Assembly: GCA_026397725.1 (NCBI GenBank)
Contig: JAPLUI010000262.1
Coordinates: 1 to 46,267 of the forward strand
Reading direction: 5' to 3'
Source of the DNA: Verrucomicrobiota bacterium
GTDB lineage: Bacteria; Verrucomicrobiota; Verrucomicrobiia; Verrucomicrobiales; Akkermansiaceae
DNA length: 46,267 bases
Shown here: positions 1-9,600 of the stretch, piece by piece
Position numbering within the stretch: the stretch's first letter is position 1
How the letters are laid out: each line of letters starts with the position of its first letter
Position numbers and translations under genes: made by a program
The notes under the pieces: generated by a model
What the model was told of the DNA's origin: nothing
Databases searched by the model: none
What the model saw: the letters and a program-made list of their open reading frames with translations, nothing else

Positions 1-142
1 AATATATCAGCCGTCAAGGAAAATGTTGGAAAAAATCGAATGCGAAAATGCTCGCGGCCCTGCCCCCTACCGAAAATCGCCAGTTTTAGCCTCAATCAAA
101 GGACTTGCCGAAGCTCAGCTTTTTCCATTTCGGAATCGCTGC
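1..142. other. Window edge, downstream of hsdM, no gene seen
   Basis: The 142 bases after the hsdM stop contain no convincing reading frame. On the minus strand a 10-codon ORF (96-128) is too short to support. The next genes of the restriction-modification operon (specificity and nuclease subunits) would be expected further left, outside the window. Confidence 0.4.
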
Positions 143-1885
143 TCATTTCGTCAGCCCCCCGATCATTTTCAAAATGCGGTCGGTGCAGGCTTTCAGCTCG
201 GCGTCAATCTCACCCAGCGGGCGCGGTGGCTGGAAGACATAGAAGTGGCGGTTGAAGGGGATCTCGTAGCCGACCTTGGTTTTCTCGTGGTCGATCCACG
301 CATCGGGCGCGTGGGGCAGGACCTCGCGCTTGAAGTAGGTATCGATGTCCTCGCTGAGCGGCACGTTTTCCGTATCGCGCAGGGAGGCGTCCGGCATGGG
401 CTTGCCTTTGCCCTTGCCTTTGGTGGCGATGACCACCTTGCCCTTGGCATCCCGCTCCGGGCGTTCGACGGTGATGGTGTGGTAGCCGAAGTCGGTGTTC
501 CTGAAGATGCGGCTAATGGGCACGCCGTCGCGGGTGGAGGCCTTGAATTTTCCAAACAGGCGGGTGATGTCCTCGATGTGGTCCGGGCTGAGTTCCTTGC
601 GCTTGCTGCCGAGGCTCTTGCGCATCTTCTGCCAGAAGCCGCTGGCGTCGATGAGTTGTAGCTTGCCCTTGCGGGCGGCGGGTTTGCGGTTGCTGACAAT
701 CCAGACATAGGTGCTGATGCCGGTGTTGTAAAACATGTCGGTGGGCAGGCCGATGATGGCCTCCACCAAATCATTCTCCAACACATAGCGGCGGATCTCA
801 CTCTCGCCTGAGCCCGCGCCACCGGTGAACAACGGCGAGCCATTGAGCACGATGCCGAAGCGGCTGCCACCATCCTTGGCCGGCCGCATCTTGGAAATGA
901 GGTGCAGCAGGAACAACAGCGAGCCATCACTGACACGCGGCAGGCCGGGGCCGAAGCGACCATTGTAGCCCTGCTGCTCATATTCCTTGCGGATTTCCTT
1001 TTCGATCTTCTTCCACTCCACGCCGAAGGGCGGATTGGAGAGCATGTAGTCGAACACCTTCCCCAGCAGGCCGTCGGCCGAGAGCGTGTTGCCGAAGATG
1101 ATGTTGGCGATGTCGTGCCCCTTGATGAGCATGTCGGCCTTGCAGATGGCGTAGGACTCCGCATTCAGCTCCTGGCCATACATGACGAGCCGGGCATCCG
1201 GGTTGAGGCTGGCGAGGTGTTCGTCGGCCACACTGAGCATGCCACCGGTGCCCGCAGTGGGGTCGTAGAGGGAGCGTACCACCCCCGGCTTGGTCAGGGC
1301 GTCATCGTCCTCAATGAAGAGCAAGTTGACCATGAGCCGGATGACCTCGCGGGGCGTGAAGTGCTCCCCGGCGGTCTCATTGGATAACTCGGCGAACTTC
1401 CGGATGAGTTCCTCAAACACCGCACCCATCCGGGCATTGCTCACGGCATCGGGATGCAGGTCGATGTTGGCGAATTTTTCCGTGACCAGATAGAGCAGGC
1501 CGGACTTGGCCAGTTTGTCGAGCTGGGTGTGGAAGTCGAAACTCTCAAAGATGTCGCGCACCGCCGGTGAGAACGCCTGCATGTAGGCCCGCAGGTTTTC
1601 GCCGATGTGGTCCTGGTCGCCCATGAGCTTTTTGAGGTCGAGCGGCGAGGTGTTGAAAAAGAGCTGGCCGGATTTCTTCAGCAGGAAGGGCTCCGGGTTC
1701 AGCCCGGCCTTATCGCGCTTGTCCTTTTCCGCGAGCACGGCGGCCTTGGTGGCCTCCAGCACGCAGTCGAGGCGGCGCAGGACGGTGAACGGCAGAATGA
1801 CCTTGCCGTATTCGGACTGCTTGTAGTCGCCGCGCAGGAGATCGGCGACTGACCAGATGAAGGAGGAGAGATTCGGGTCGGCCAT
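143..1885 (-). CDS. hsdM: Type I restriction-modification DNA methylase subunit (HsdM, N-6 adenine methyltransferase)
   Basis: This 580-residue protein is the modification subunit of a type I restriction system. It transfers a methyl group from S-adenosylmethionine to adenine N6 once a specificity subunit gives target recognition. The N-terminal ~160 residues form the helical HsdM_N region. The catalytic domain follows, with GEHFTPREV near residues 173-181, the SAM-binding motif DPTAGTGG at 208-215 and the catalytic adenine-methylase motif NPPFG at 284-288. Length fits full-length members. The ATG at 1885 gives the canonical HsdM beginning (NLSSFIWSVADLLRGDYKQ), although no strong Shine-Dalgarno precedes it. 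No hsdS or hsdR lies in the window. The gene has no upstream partner for 1.4 kb, so it is probably first in its operon, with the others to the left. The family call is firm; system completeness is unknown. Confidence 0.95.
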   Translation of the reverse strand: MADPNLSSFIWSVADLLRGDYKQSEYGKVILPFTVLRRLDCVLEATKAAVLAEKDKRDKAGLNPEPFLLKKSGQLFFNTSPLDLKKLMGDQDHIGENLRAYMQAFSPAVRDIFESFDFHTQLDKLAKSGLLYLVTEKFANIDLHPDAVSNARMGAVFEELIRKFAELSNETAGEHFTPREVIRLMVNLLFIEDDDALTKPGVVRSLYDPTAGTGGMLSVADEHLASLNPDARLVMYGQELNAESYAICKADMLIKGHDIANIIFGNTLSADGLLGKVFDYMLSNPPFGVEWKKIEKEIRKEYEQQGYNGRFGPGLPRVSDGSLLFLLHLISKMRPAKDGGSRFGIVLNGSPLFTGGAGSGESEIRRYVLENDLVEAIIGLPTDMFYNTGISTYVWIVSNRKPAARKGKLQLIDASGFWQKMRKSLGSKRKELSPDHIEDITRLFGKFKASTRDGVPISRIFRNTDFGYHTITVERPERDAKGKVVIATKGKGKGKPMPDASLRDTENVPLSEDIDTYFKREVLPHAPDAWIDHEKTKVGYEIPFNRHFYVFQPPRPLGEIDAELKACTDRILKMIGGLTK

Positions 1886-2205
1886 GGGTCCGGTGGCTGG
1901 GAAAATCGAGGTTAGGAGAGGAGGTGCGGCGGTGGGCTGCGGAAGCTGGAGTTGACCTCCCAGACGTGGGGTTCTGGGGGCTTGATGGCTGTCCGAGCAG
2001 CCGGTGCTATTCCTGTCGCAGACATTTGATGCCTTGGGAATAGGGATTTCCTATCAGCCATGCAAGCATTTCCTGCGGGCCTCGTCGGCTTCGTGACCGC
2101 TGACCATGGCCGATGGCAAGCCGCCGCTGAGGCTGCTGGAGTGTGATTGAAGGAACCGTCAAATCCGCCAGTCCCCGCGCATGGAGGCCATGGCAAAAGA
2201 ATCAG

Positions 2206-2328
2206 GTGGCCCGTGTCACCCTCCGCAAGTCAGCAAACATCATCCATCCTCCTGACCGCAAATTCCGGGTTGTGGAGCACCCACCGAAGGCAGGTTGGCC
2301 CCCAATCCTGGAGACTCTCCGCATCTAA
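2206..2328 (+). repeat. Short conserved peptide-coding repeat, copy 1 (possible small ORF)
   Basis: The frame ends at TAA 2328 and codes for a tail with the motifs LRKS, IIH, RKF, VVEHPPKA and WPPIL. The same tail is found on the minus strand at 37696-37818. Across the 36 aligned codons (2221-2328) 24 of 35 residues match and the stop is shared. Twelve codons differ silently and eleven differ in amino acid, five of those in the last five residues. This pattern points to selection on the peptide. A GTG at 2206 lines up exactly with an ATG in the other copy, suggesting a ~40-residue product; an ATG at 2143 would give 61 residues. The function is not recognised, and it may instead be the relic of a repeated element. 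Confidence 0.45.
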
Positions 2329-2425
2329 CAATCTATCCGGCTCCGAACAGTCGCCGCAGGTGCATGACAAAAAATCAGAACGACCCCGGTGAAACCGAAA
2401 ACAGGCGGGCGGGTGTTTCAAGGAG

Positions 2426-2445
2426 CGGCGGACACCGATCCGCCG
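2426..2445. repeat. REP-like hairpin
   Basis: A perfect 7-bp inverted repeat, CGGCGGA and TCCGCCG, is separated by the 6-base loop CACCGA. It resembles the short GC-rich palindromes that are dispersed in large-genome bacteria. It lies in a non-coding stretch and could also form an RNA structure. Confidence 0.4.
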
Positions 2446-2970
2446 TGGTCCATGTTGAGCCAATGAGCGGAGGGAATCCGCTGGCCATTGCCCTCTCATG
2501 GTCGAGGGCGATTCGGAGATCGCCCCCCCGTGACTTTCTGGTCATGCGCACTCAGTCGCCGTAGGCCTTGAAAAAATCGTTTGACAATATGTTCCGGGTG
2601 TGCGAACCGTCTCGCGGGAGTTGCTGACAGGCTGTTGTCCGATGCAATCCCGGCAAGTCCTCAATGCGCTCATCCGATAATCGACTCGTTAGCTCTGTAA
2701 TGATCCCCTGGGTCATTACGCTTGTCGTGTTGTTGGGGTTGAATGCCCTTTCGCCGAATCATTCGTTTACAAAGAAGGGCGAGTCTCTGCGAGGAGTTGG
2801 ACTGTCCCAACTGACGGGCGACGATCAAACACCGGGACGCATTTCCAAACCGCTGGTCTTTCTCGCGCCAACTCCCTGTGACGGGGCCGGGTTCATGGGT
2901 TTGCCCCCGCTGCTTCTGTGCATTGAAACTCACCGGGACCAACCCGTAGTTCAGCCCCCCGGGGGGGCCA

Positions 2971-2993
2971 TCCGGGAGCGTGCGCCTCCCGGA
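2971..2993. terminator. Strong GC hairpin, terminator-like but lacking a U-tract
   Basis: A perfect 8-bp inverted repeat, TCCGGGAG and CTCCCGGA, has a 7-base loop and sits just after a C6G7 palindrome (2955-2967). On the plus strand it is followed by GTGTTGT, which is only partly T-rich. It could end leftover transcription upstream of secA, or be a dispersed repeat. No gene upstream on the plus strand clearly needs a terminator. Confidence 0.25.
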
Positions 2994-3300
2994 GTGTTGT
3001 CTGCATGATTGTGGTTCACGCATTTCGGATGATTGGCCATGTTAGGCAATCGGCCGCTACCAGGCGCGTGCCACCAAATTCCGCCGATCCATTCTGATCC
3101 CGGAACCATTGCACCCGTCCCCAGGGACGAGGAATCCACCCGCTTGGCAATCGTTCGCACAGGTGGCTCATTGCCTCGTTGGCAGAGTCCCTCCATTCCA
3201 ATTCTCATCACATGACCACCTTCACACCATCCTTTGAATATTCATCCGCTCTGTTCCTCACGGTCCAGCCCAACCTCAACCTCATTCCTACCAATCTCCC

Positions 3301-6300
3301 ATGATCAAATGGCTTATACCCCAATTCATCGGCAACAAGAACGAACGCGAAGTAAACCGCGTCCGTCCGACGGTCGCCCGCATCAATGAAATTGAAGAGG
3401 CGCTCCAACGCGAGCCCGTTCAAAAGCTGCGGCAATTCACGGCCACCTGGCAGAGCCACCTGGCCCGCTATCACCCGCTCAATGCTCCGCCAAAGCTGCT
3501 GGTCGAGCGCATGGACGAAACCGCGCTCAGCGCCGCTGCCCAGGCCATTGAGACGCGTCTAGCAGTTCTTCGCAATGAGTTCCGCTCGCTCCCGTCAGGC
3601 GTCGCCGCCACGGTGTCCTCGATTGAGTCGGCGAAAGCCGCCTTCCATCAGATCGAAGACGACTTTGGAAAATCCCGTGCCAGGTATCTTGGAAAAATCC
3701 TGCCCGAAGCCTATGCCGTCGTCAAAAACGCGGCCCGCCGCCTCTGCGGCAGCGAAATCATGGTTACCGGGCATGCCATGAAATGGGAGATGGTTCATTT
3801 CGATGTCCAGCTCATTGGCGGCATCGCCCTCCACCGCGGAATGATCGCCGAAATGCAGACCGGTGAGGGAAAAACCCTCGTCGCCACCCTGCCCGTTTAT
3901 CTCAATGCCCTTACCGGTCTTGGTGTCCACGTCGTGACCGTCAACGATTACCTCGCGAAACGCGACTCGGAGTGGATGGGGGTGCTGTTCCGATTCCTTG
4001 GTCTAACCGTCGGCTGCATTCAAAACCAGATGTCGCCATCGGAACGCCGGGCAGAGTATGCTTGCGACATCACCTACGGCACCAACTCCGAGTTCGGCTT
4101 CGACTACCTCCGCGACAATGGGATGGCCGCCACCAAGGGCGAGCAGGTCCAGCGCGGCCACTACCTCGCCATCATCGACGAAGTGGACTCGATCCTTATC
4201 GACGATGCCCGCACCCCGCTCATCATCAGCGGTGCATCCTCCCAATCGTCCCATCAGTTCGACACCTACAAGCCACTCGTCGAGCAACTCGTCAAGCGCC
4301 AGACGGTCCTTTGCAACAACCTCGCCGCCGAGGCGAAACGCATGCTGCTGGCTGGCGATACTGCCGCAGCCGGCCTCACACTCTTCAAGCTCAAGCTCGG
4401 CCAGCCGCGCAACCGCCAGTTCCTGCGCTTCATGGAAGACCCGGGAATGCGCCGCCTGGTGGAGAAAACCGAACTTTCCTTCCAGCAGGGCGCCTTCCAA
4501 AAGGATATCTACAAGCTCAAGGAGGAACTCTATTTCAGCGTCGATGAAAAGGCCCACGACGCCGATCTCATGGAAAAAGGACGCCGGTATCTCTCACCGG
4601 GAGACCCGGATTCGTTCACCCTCCCTGACCTCGGTCATCTCTTCGCCGTCATCGACTCGAATCACGATCTAACAATTGCGCAGAAAGCCTCCACCAAGAG
4701 GGATATCCAAAACCAAATGGATACCCAGGCCGGGAAGATCCATGGCATTTCCCAGCTTCTCAAAGCCTATTGCCTTTACGAAAAGGACGTTCATTACGTT
4801 GTCCGTGATGACAAGGTCACCATCATCGACGAGAGCACCGGCCGCGAAATGGCCGGCCGCCGCTGGTCTGACGGCCTCCACCAGGCGGTTGAAGCCAAGG
4901 AGGGAGTCTCCATCGAAAAGGAAACCCAGACCTATGCGACCATCACCATCCAGAACTACTTCCGCCTCTATGAAAAACTCGCGGGCATGACTGGCACAGC
5001 GGAGACGGAAGCCGCCGAATTCACCGACATTTATCGTCTCGACGTATTGCCAATTCCGACCAACAAGCCTAACATCCGGATTGACGACAATGACCAGATA
5101 TTCAAGACCCGCCGTGAGAAGTTCAACGCGGTGGTTGCCAAAATCGAGCAGGCGCACGCCAGCGGCCAGCCCGTGCTCGTGGGCACGGCATCCGTCGAGT
5201 CGTCGGAGACCCTCGCCAGGATACTCAAACGTGCGAAAATTCCGCATTCGGTCCTCAACGCCAAGTTTCACGAGCAGGAGGCTGGGATCGTCGCCCTTGC
5301 CGGGCAACGGGGTGCGGTAACTGTTTCCACCAACATGGCCGGACGCGGCACCGACATCAAACTCGGCACAGGCGTGGCCGAACTCGGGGGGCTGTTCGTC
5401 ATCGGCACGGAGCGCCATCAATCCCGCCGTGTTGACCGACAACTCCGTGGCCGTTGTGCCCGCCAGGGTGACCCAGGCCGATCCCAATTCTTCATTTCCC
5501 TCGAGGATGATCTGACCCGCAATTATGCGGCCCCGAATCGCATGGCAGCCATGATCGAGCGGGCCGGCACGCGGGACGGCAAGACTCCGAAGAACTCGTC
5601 ACTTGGCAAACTCGTCGAGACCGCTCAAAGGCAGGTCGAACAGCGCGACTACAAAGGACGCAAGCGGGTTCTCGATTTCGACGACGTGATGAACATGCAG
5701 CGCGAAATCGTGTACCGCTACCGCAACGAGGTTCTCACCACGGAGGACACGCGCAAGTTGGTCCGTGACATCATCGGTGAGACCATTCCCGCGAGAATTC
5801 ACCAGCACCTCTCCGAATGTGATCCATACGATCCTGACTTCAACCCAATCCTGCACTGGATCCATGCCACTCTACCTATCAGAGTTACCCGTGAGGATTT
5901 GATGAGCCGGCGCAGCGAAGCCATTGCAGCAATGATTGTGGACAAGGTCCAGAACGCTTATGATATCCGCGCCAGCGGCCTGCCGATGGAAGTCATTGAT
6001 CGGGAGGAACGCCGCATGGTCCTCGTTGCCATCGACCGGCAATGGCAGGAGCATCTCGATAGCATGGACGAGTTGCGCGAAGGCGTATATCTCCGCGCCC
6101 AGGGACAGAAGGATCCTCTCATCGAATTCAAGAACGAAGCCTACGAGCGCTTCGTCACCTTGATGGACACGATCAAACAGCAGGCGTTACAGAACATCTT
6201 CCGTTCCGCCGCCAGTATCGAGGCATTCCTCGCACAGCTCCACAGCCAGTCGCAATCGCCCGCCGCTGCCAGCGCCGGCGGTTTAGCGGGACCTGATGAT

Positions 6301-6450
6301 CCAACAATCCACTCACCGGCCGGCGGCACGCTCAAGCTCAACCTTCCCGCACGTGTACCGGCCCAATCCACTGCGGCTCCCGGTCGCAACTCCTCCTGCC
6401 CCTGTGGCTCCGGTAAGAAGTTCAAGCATTGCTGCGGTCGGGTGGCGTGA
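3301..6450 (+). CDS. secA: Preprotein translocase ATPase SecA
   Basis: SecA is the cytoplasmic ATPase that drives unfolded preproteins through SecYEG. The 1049-residue sequence begins with a typical SecA N-terminus. It has Walker A MQTGEGKT at residues 185-192, the DEVD box at 293-296 followed by DDARTPLIISG, the helicase motif TNMAGRGTDIKLG, and a C-terminal SEC-C zinc site (CPCGSGKKFKHCC) for SecB or ribosome contact. It is longer than the ~850-900 residues of E. coli-type SecA. Part of the extra length is an extended segment around residues 310-490, within or next to the preprotein cross-linking domain; long SecAs are common in PVC and Bacteroidetes lineages. ATG 3301 is the first start that yields the canonical beginning; no clear Shine-Dalgarno is seen. 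It is convergent with the giant exported-protein operon, leaving 180 bp between stops. I cannot tell whether it is the only SecA of the genome. Confidence 0.97.
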   Translation: MIKWLIPQFIGNKNEREVNRVRPTVARINEIEEALQREPVQKLRQFTATWQSHLARYHPLNAPPKLLVERMDETALSAAAQAIETRLAVLRNEFRSLPSGVAATVSSIESAKAAFHQIEDDFGKSRARYLGKILPEAYAVVKNAARRLCGSEIMVTGHAMKWEMVHFDVQLIGGIALHRGMIAEMQTGEGKTLVATLPVYLNALTGLGVHVVTVNDYLAKRDSEWMGVLFRFLGLTVGCIQNQMSPSERRAEYACDITYGTNSEFGFDYLRDNGMAATKGEQVQRGHYLAIIDEVDSILIDDARTPLIISGASSQSSHQFDTYKPLVEQLVKRQTVLCNNLAAEAKRMLLAGDTAAAGLTLFKLKLGQPRNRQFLRFMEDPGMRRLVEKTELSFQQGAFQKDIYKLKEELYFSVDEKAHDADLMEKGRRYLSPGDPDSFTLPDLGHLFAVIDSNHDLTIAQKASTKRDIQNQMDTQAGKIHGISQLLKAYCLYEKDVHYVVRDDKVTIIDESTGREMAGRRWSDGLHQAVEAKEGVSIEKETQTYATITIQNYFRLYEKLAGMTGTAETEAAEFTDIYRLDVLPIPTNKPNIRIDDNDQIFKTRREKFNAVVAKIEQAHASGQPVLVGTASVESSETLARILKRAKIPHSVLNAKFHEQEAGIVALAGQRGAVTVSTNMAGRGTDIKLGTGVAELGGLFVIGTERHQSRRVDRQLRGRCARQGDPGRSQFFISLEDDLTRNYAAPNRMAAMIERAGTRDGKTPKNSSLGKLVETAQRQVEQRDYKGRKRVLDFDDVMNMQREIVYRYRNEVLTTEDTRKLVRDIIGETIPARIHQHLSECDPYDPDFNPILHWIHATLPIRVTREDLMSRRSEAIAAMIVDKVQNAYDIRASGLPMEVIDREERRMVLVAIDRQWQEHLDSMDELREGVYLRAQGQKDPLIEFKNEAYERFVTLMDTIKQQALQNIFRSAASIEAFLAQLHSQSQSPAAASAGGLAGPDDPTIHSPAGGTLKLNLPARVPAQSTAAPGRNSSCPCGSGKKFKHCCGRVA

Positions 6451-6630
6451 GAGCGATCCATTATCCGAACCAAAGGCAGGTTTGGAGTGGATGGGTTGCG
6501 GGGGGGCTGACCTGGCTGATGTCGGGATCCGCTTTCTCTGATGGGGATTGCCGAAACATGGGGCGGATCGATTCATCAACTCTTGCGGTGACGCTGGACT
6601 GGAATCTGCCGACGCAGGCTGCGATACTCT

Positions 6631-9600
6631 CTATGGAGCCGTCACTTTCAGCCGCATGAACACGCGGGACTCGTCGGCGGGTACGCTGAAGACGTGTTCG
6701 GCGCCGCTGCCGGTGTCCGGGATGTCCGTCCAACTCCCGGGTTGCAGGGAACTGCTCCACTGCGCGCCATAGGTGATGCCGGTCACGCCGGCGGGCTCGG
6801 TGAAGCGGATTTCCCAGCGCTTGGCGACCATGTGCGGCTGCGGCAATTGGCCGGCGCTGTTGGACAAGGGGTCGAGACCGAAGGCATATTCGACCAGGTA
6901 GGGGATGCCGTCGTGATCGGAATCGTCATCAGGAGCCGGTTGACGGTTGACCACGATGACATAACTCATGGTGGTGGTGCCGTCCTGCGCGGTGACGACC
7001 GTGGTGATCGTGTTGGCGCCCACCGCAAGGTTGAGCACGCCGCTGGCGGCGCCCTTGGGGATATACACGCCATTGACGATCACCGACGCCGAGGCATGCA
7101 TGGTCACGGGTGTCACCGTGACGCCGCTGGTGGGATATGGCACTTGTGTGAGATAACTTGTGCGGGCGGGATCGAATGCCGGTACCAGCTCGCCCGCATT
7201 CAAGGCAAGGGCGGACAACATGGCATTGTTGCTGGGCGTGGGGAAAGCCACGTCCGCACCCCTGGTGATGCCACCGGGACAGGTGGCCACCACCCGGTAA
7301 TGATAAGTGGTGCCGGGAGTCAGTCCGCTGAGGTTGGCGTTCACGCCGGCGGCGGTGGTGCCGGTCACGGAGGTGGGGGATGCGGCGAGGGTATTGCCGA
7401 AGCCGGAAGTCAGGCCATATTCAAATGTCACCGTGGTGGCATTGTCATTGGCATTCACGCTGCCATTCAGCCTGGCGCTGGTGGTGGTGACCGCGGTGGC
7501 CGCCAGTGTGGTGGCGAGCGGCAGCGGGAAGCCGACCACGGCCAGACTGTGGTATCCGCCGGCACTTGCGCCGCCACACCTGCCGTTTTGCGCCGCCGGG
7601 TTGTTGACCAGCACCGGCACAGTGCTGGTGGTATTGCTGTTGTTGCCCAACTGGCCGTATCCATTGCCACCCCACGCCACAAGCGAGTTGTCAGCACAAC
7701 GCACCAGGCCGTGCTGGATCCCCGCATGGATTTCAGCGATGGCGCGCCCTATTAGAACACCCGACTGGTTCACCGCCATCGGCACGCCGGAGGTATAGCT
7801 GTTGCCATCTCCCAACTGCCCGTACGAGTTGGCGCCCCATCCGGCCAAGGTGCCATCCGCACACAGGACGAGGTTGTGTTGGGCGCCTGCCGCGATGGTG
7901 CTGACGGATTTGCCGGTCAGCGCGCCGGATTGATTCACGAGCACCGGGACGCTGCTGCTGGTTGTGGTGCCATCGCCCAACTGGCTGTAGTTGTTGTTTC
8001 CCCATGCGGCTAGGGTGTGATCCGCGCACATGACCAGGCAATGCTCCATCCCTGCGGCCACCGCCACGATGGTTTTGACTGCCAGCACGCCCGTCCGGTT
8101 CACCAACATCGGCACGCTGCTGGTGGTTGTGTTGCCGTTGCCCAACTGGCCATAGCCATTGGATCCCCATGCTGCCAGGGTGCCGTCCGCACACAGCACC
8201 AGATTATGATTAAACCCGCTGGCAATCGCGACGACCTTTCTGCCGGACAACACGCCGGTCGTGTTCACCAACACAGGGGCGTTTCGGTTGGTTGTGGTGC
8301 CGTCGCCCAACTGGCCGGAGGAATTGCTTCCCCACGCCGCAAGGGCGCCATCCGCACACAAGGCCAGGGTGTGGTTGTCGCCACATGTGACCGCGATCAG
8401 GGTCTTGCCGGCAAGCACACCCGACTGATCGACCGCAACCGGCTGCAGCCGGTTGGTCGTGGCGCGGTCGCCGAGTTGGCCATGGTTATTGCTTCCCCAT
8501 GCAGCGGCCGTGCCGTCGGCGCACAAAGCCAGGCTGTGGTATGTTCCCGCCACCACCTGCAGCACCGATTTTCCTACCAGTATTCCCGTCATGCTGACCG
8601 GACCTGCGGTTTTGGCCTGGGTGGTGGTCCCGTTGCCCAATTGGCCGTATGAGTTCTCGCCCCACGCGAGCGGGCGGTTGTTCGCCCATTGCAGGACCAG
8701 GTCGTTACCGGTGCCGCCGAAGTAGCTGGCGACGAATGCATAGGTGATGTTGCCGTAGGTCAGTTGCACGAGTTGCCCGTGCGTCAGATTGTCGAACATT
8801 CCTTGGATCGGATTCTTGCCGGTATTTCTGACCATCATCAGAGAGTCCCCGGGAAACGGCACATAATTCAACACATAACTCACCGTGTTGCCGGCGGCCA
8901 CCAGATCACCCACCGTGAGAGGCACTTCCGTGGCGGAGTTGAAGGTGAAGGTCAGGGGCAACCGGACTGTCACTAGATGGTAAGTCAGCGTGACCGTGCC
9001 GTCGGCCGAGGTGACCACGATGGTGATCACATTTTCGCCGACTGCTAGACCCAATGGCGTGCTGGCGGCGCCAGATGCCACGGCCGTTCCGTTCACCGTG
9101 ACCGTGGCGCCCGGGTTCAGCACCTGCGGTGTCACGGTCAAGGTCGCCGTGTCATACGGCACCGTGAGCGAGTAGTCGGTGACCTTGCCGTCGAAGGCTG
9201 GCGTCAGCATACCGCAGTTGACGCCCACTCCGGAGAGCACGGCCAGTGTGGTCGTGGTGAATGTCATGTCCGCCCCATAAAACATGGCTCGTGACCGTGA
9301 TGCCACGACACGGTAATGATAGGTGGTGCCCGGAATCAGGCCGCCGAGGGTGGCGCTCGCGGCGCTGGTGGCGGCGCCGCCGACCCATGAGGGATCAGCC
9401 GTGAGCGAAGCACCGTAACTACTGGTGAGGCCGTATTCCAACGACAGGGTGGTGATGGTGCCCGCGGCATTCACCGTGCCGTTGAGAACGGCTCCCGTGT
9501 CGGTGATTCCCGTAGCTGCCAGGGTGGTCACCGCAGGTGGTGGCGGTGAGCCGGCCATGGCAAGGCTGAAGCCATTGCCAGCCTCCACCGCCGAGATGCG

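Larger units (their letters stand above)
1886..3300. other. 1.4 kb stretch without a confident long gene
   Basis: This stretch lies between hsdM and secA, which are divergent, so it should hold both promoters. Its ORFs are short and of biased, non-protein-like composition. It contains one copy of the conserved peptide-coding repeat (2206-2328), a REP-like hairpin (2426-2445) and a strong GC hairpin (2971-2993). A 7-bp inverted repeat (GTAATGA/TCATTAC, 2697-2703 and 2713-2719) could be an operator. A consensus-like TTGACA at 2581 has no recognisable -10 box at proper spacing. A 114-codon ORF at 2664-3008 begins with a hydrophobic stretch but looks random afterwards, and I do not call it. Confidence 0.5.

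Noticed and set aside
2664..3008. 114-codon ORF with a hydrophobic start
   Set aside because: Only ~20 residues look membrane-like; the rest is random in composition and overlaps GC hairpins.
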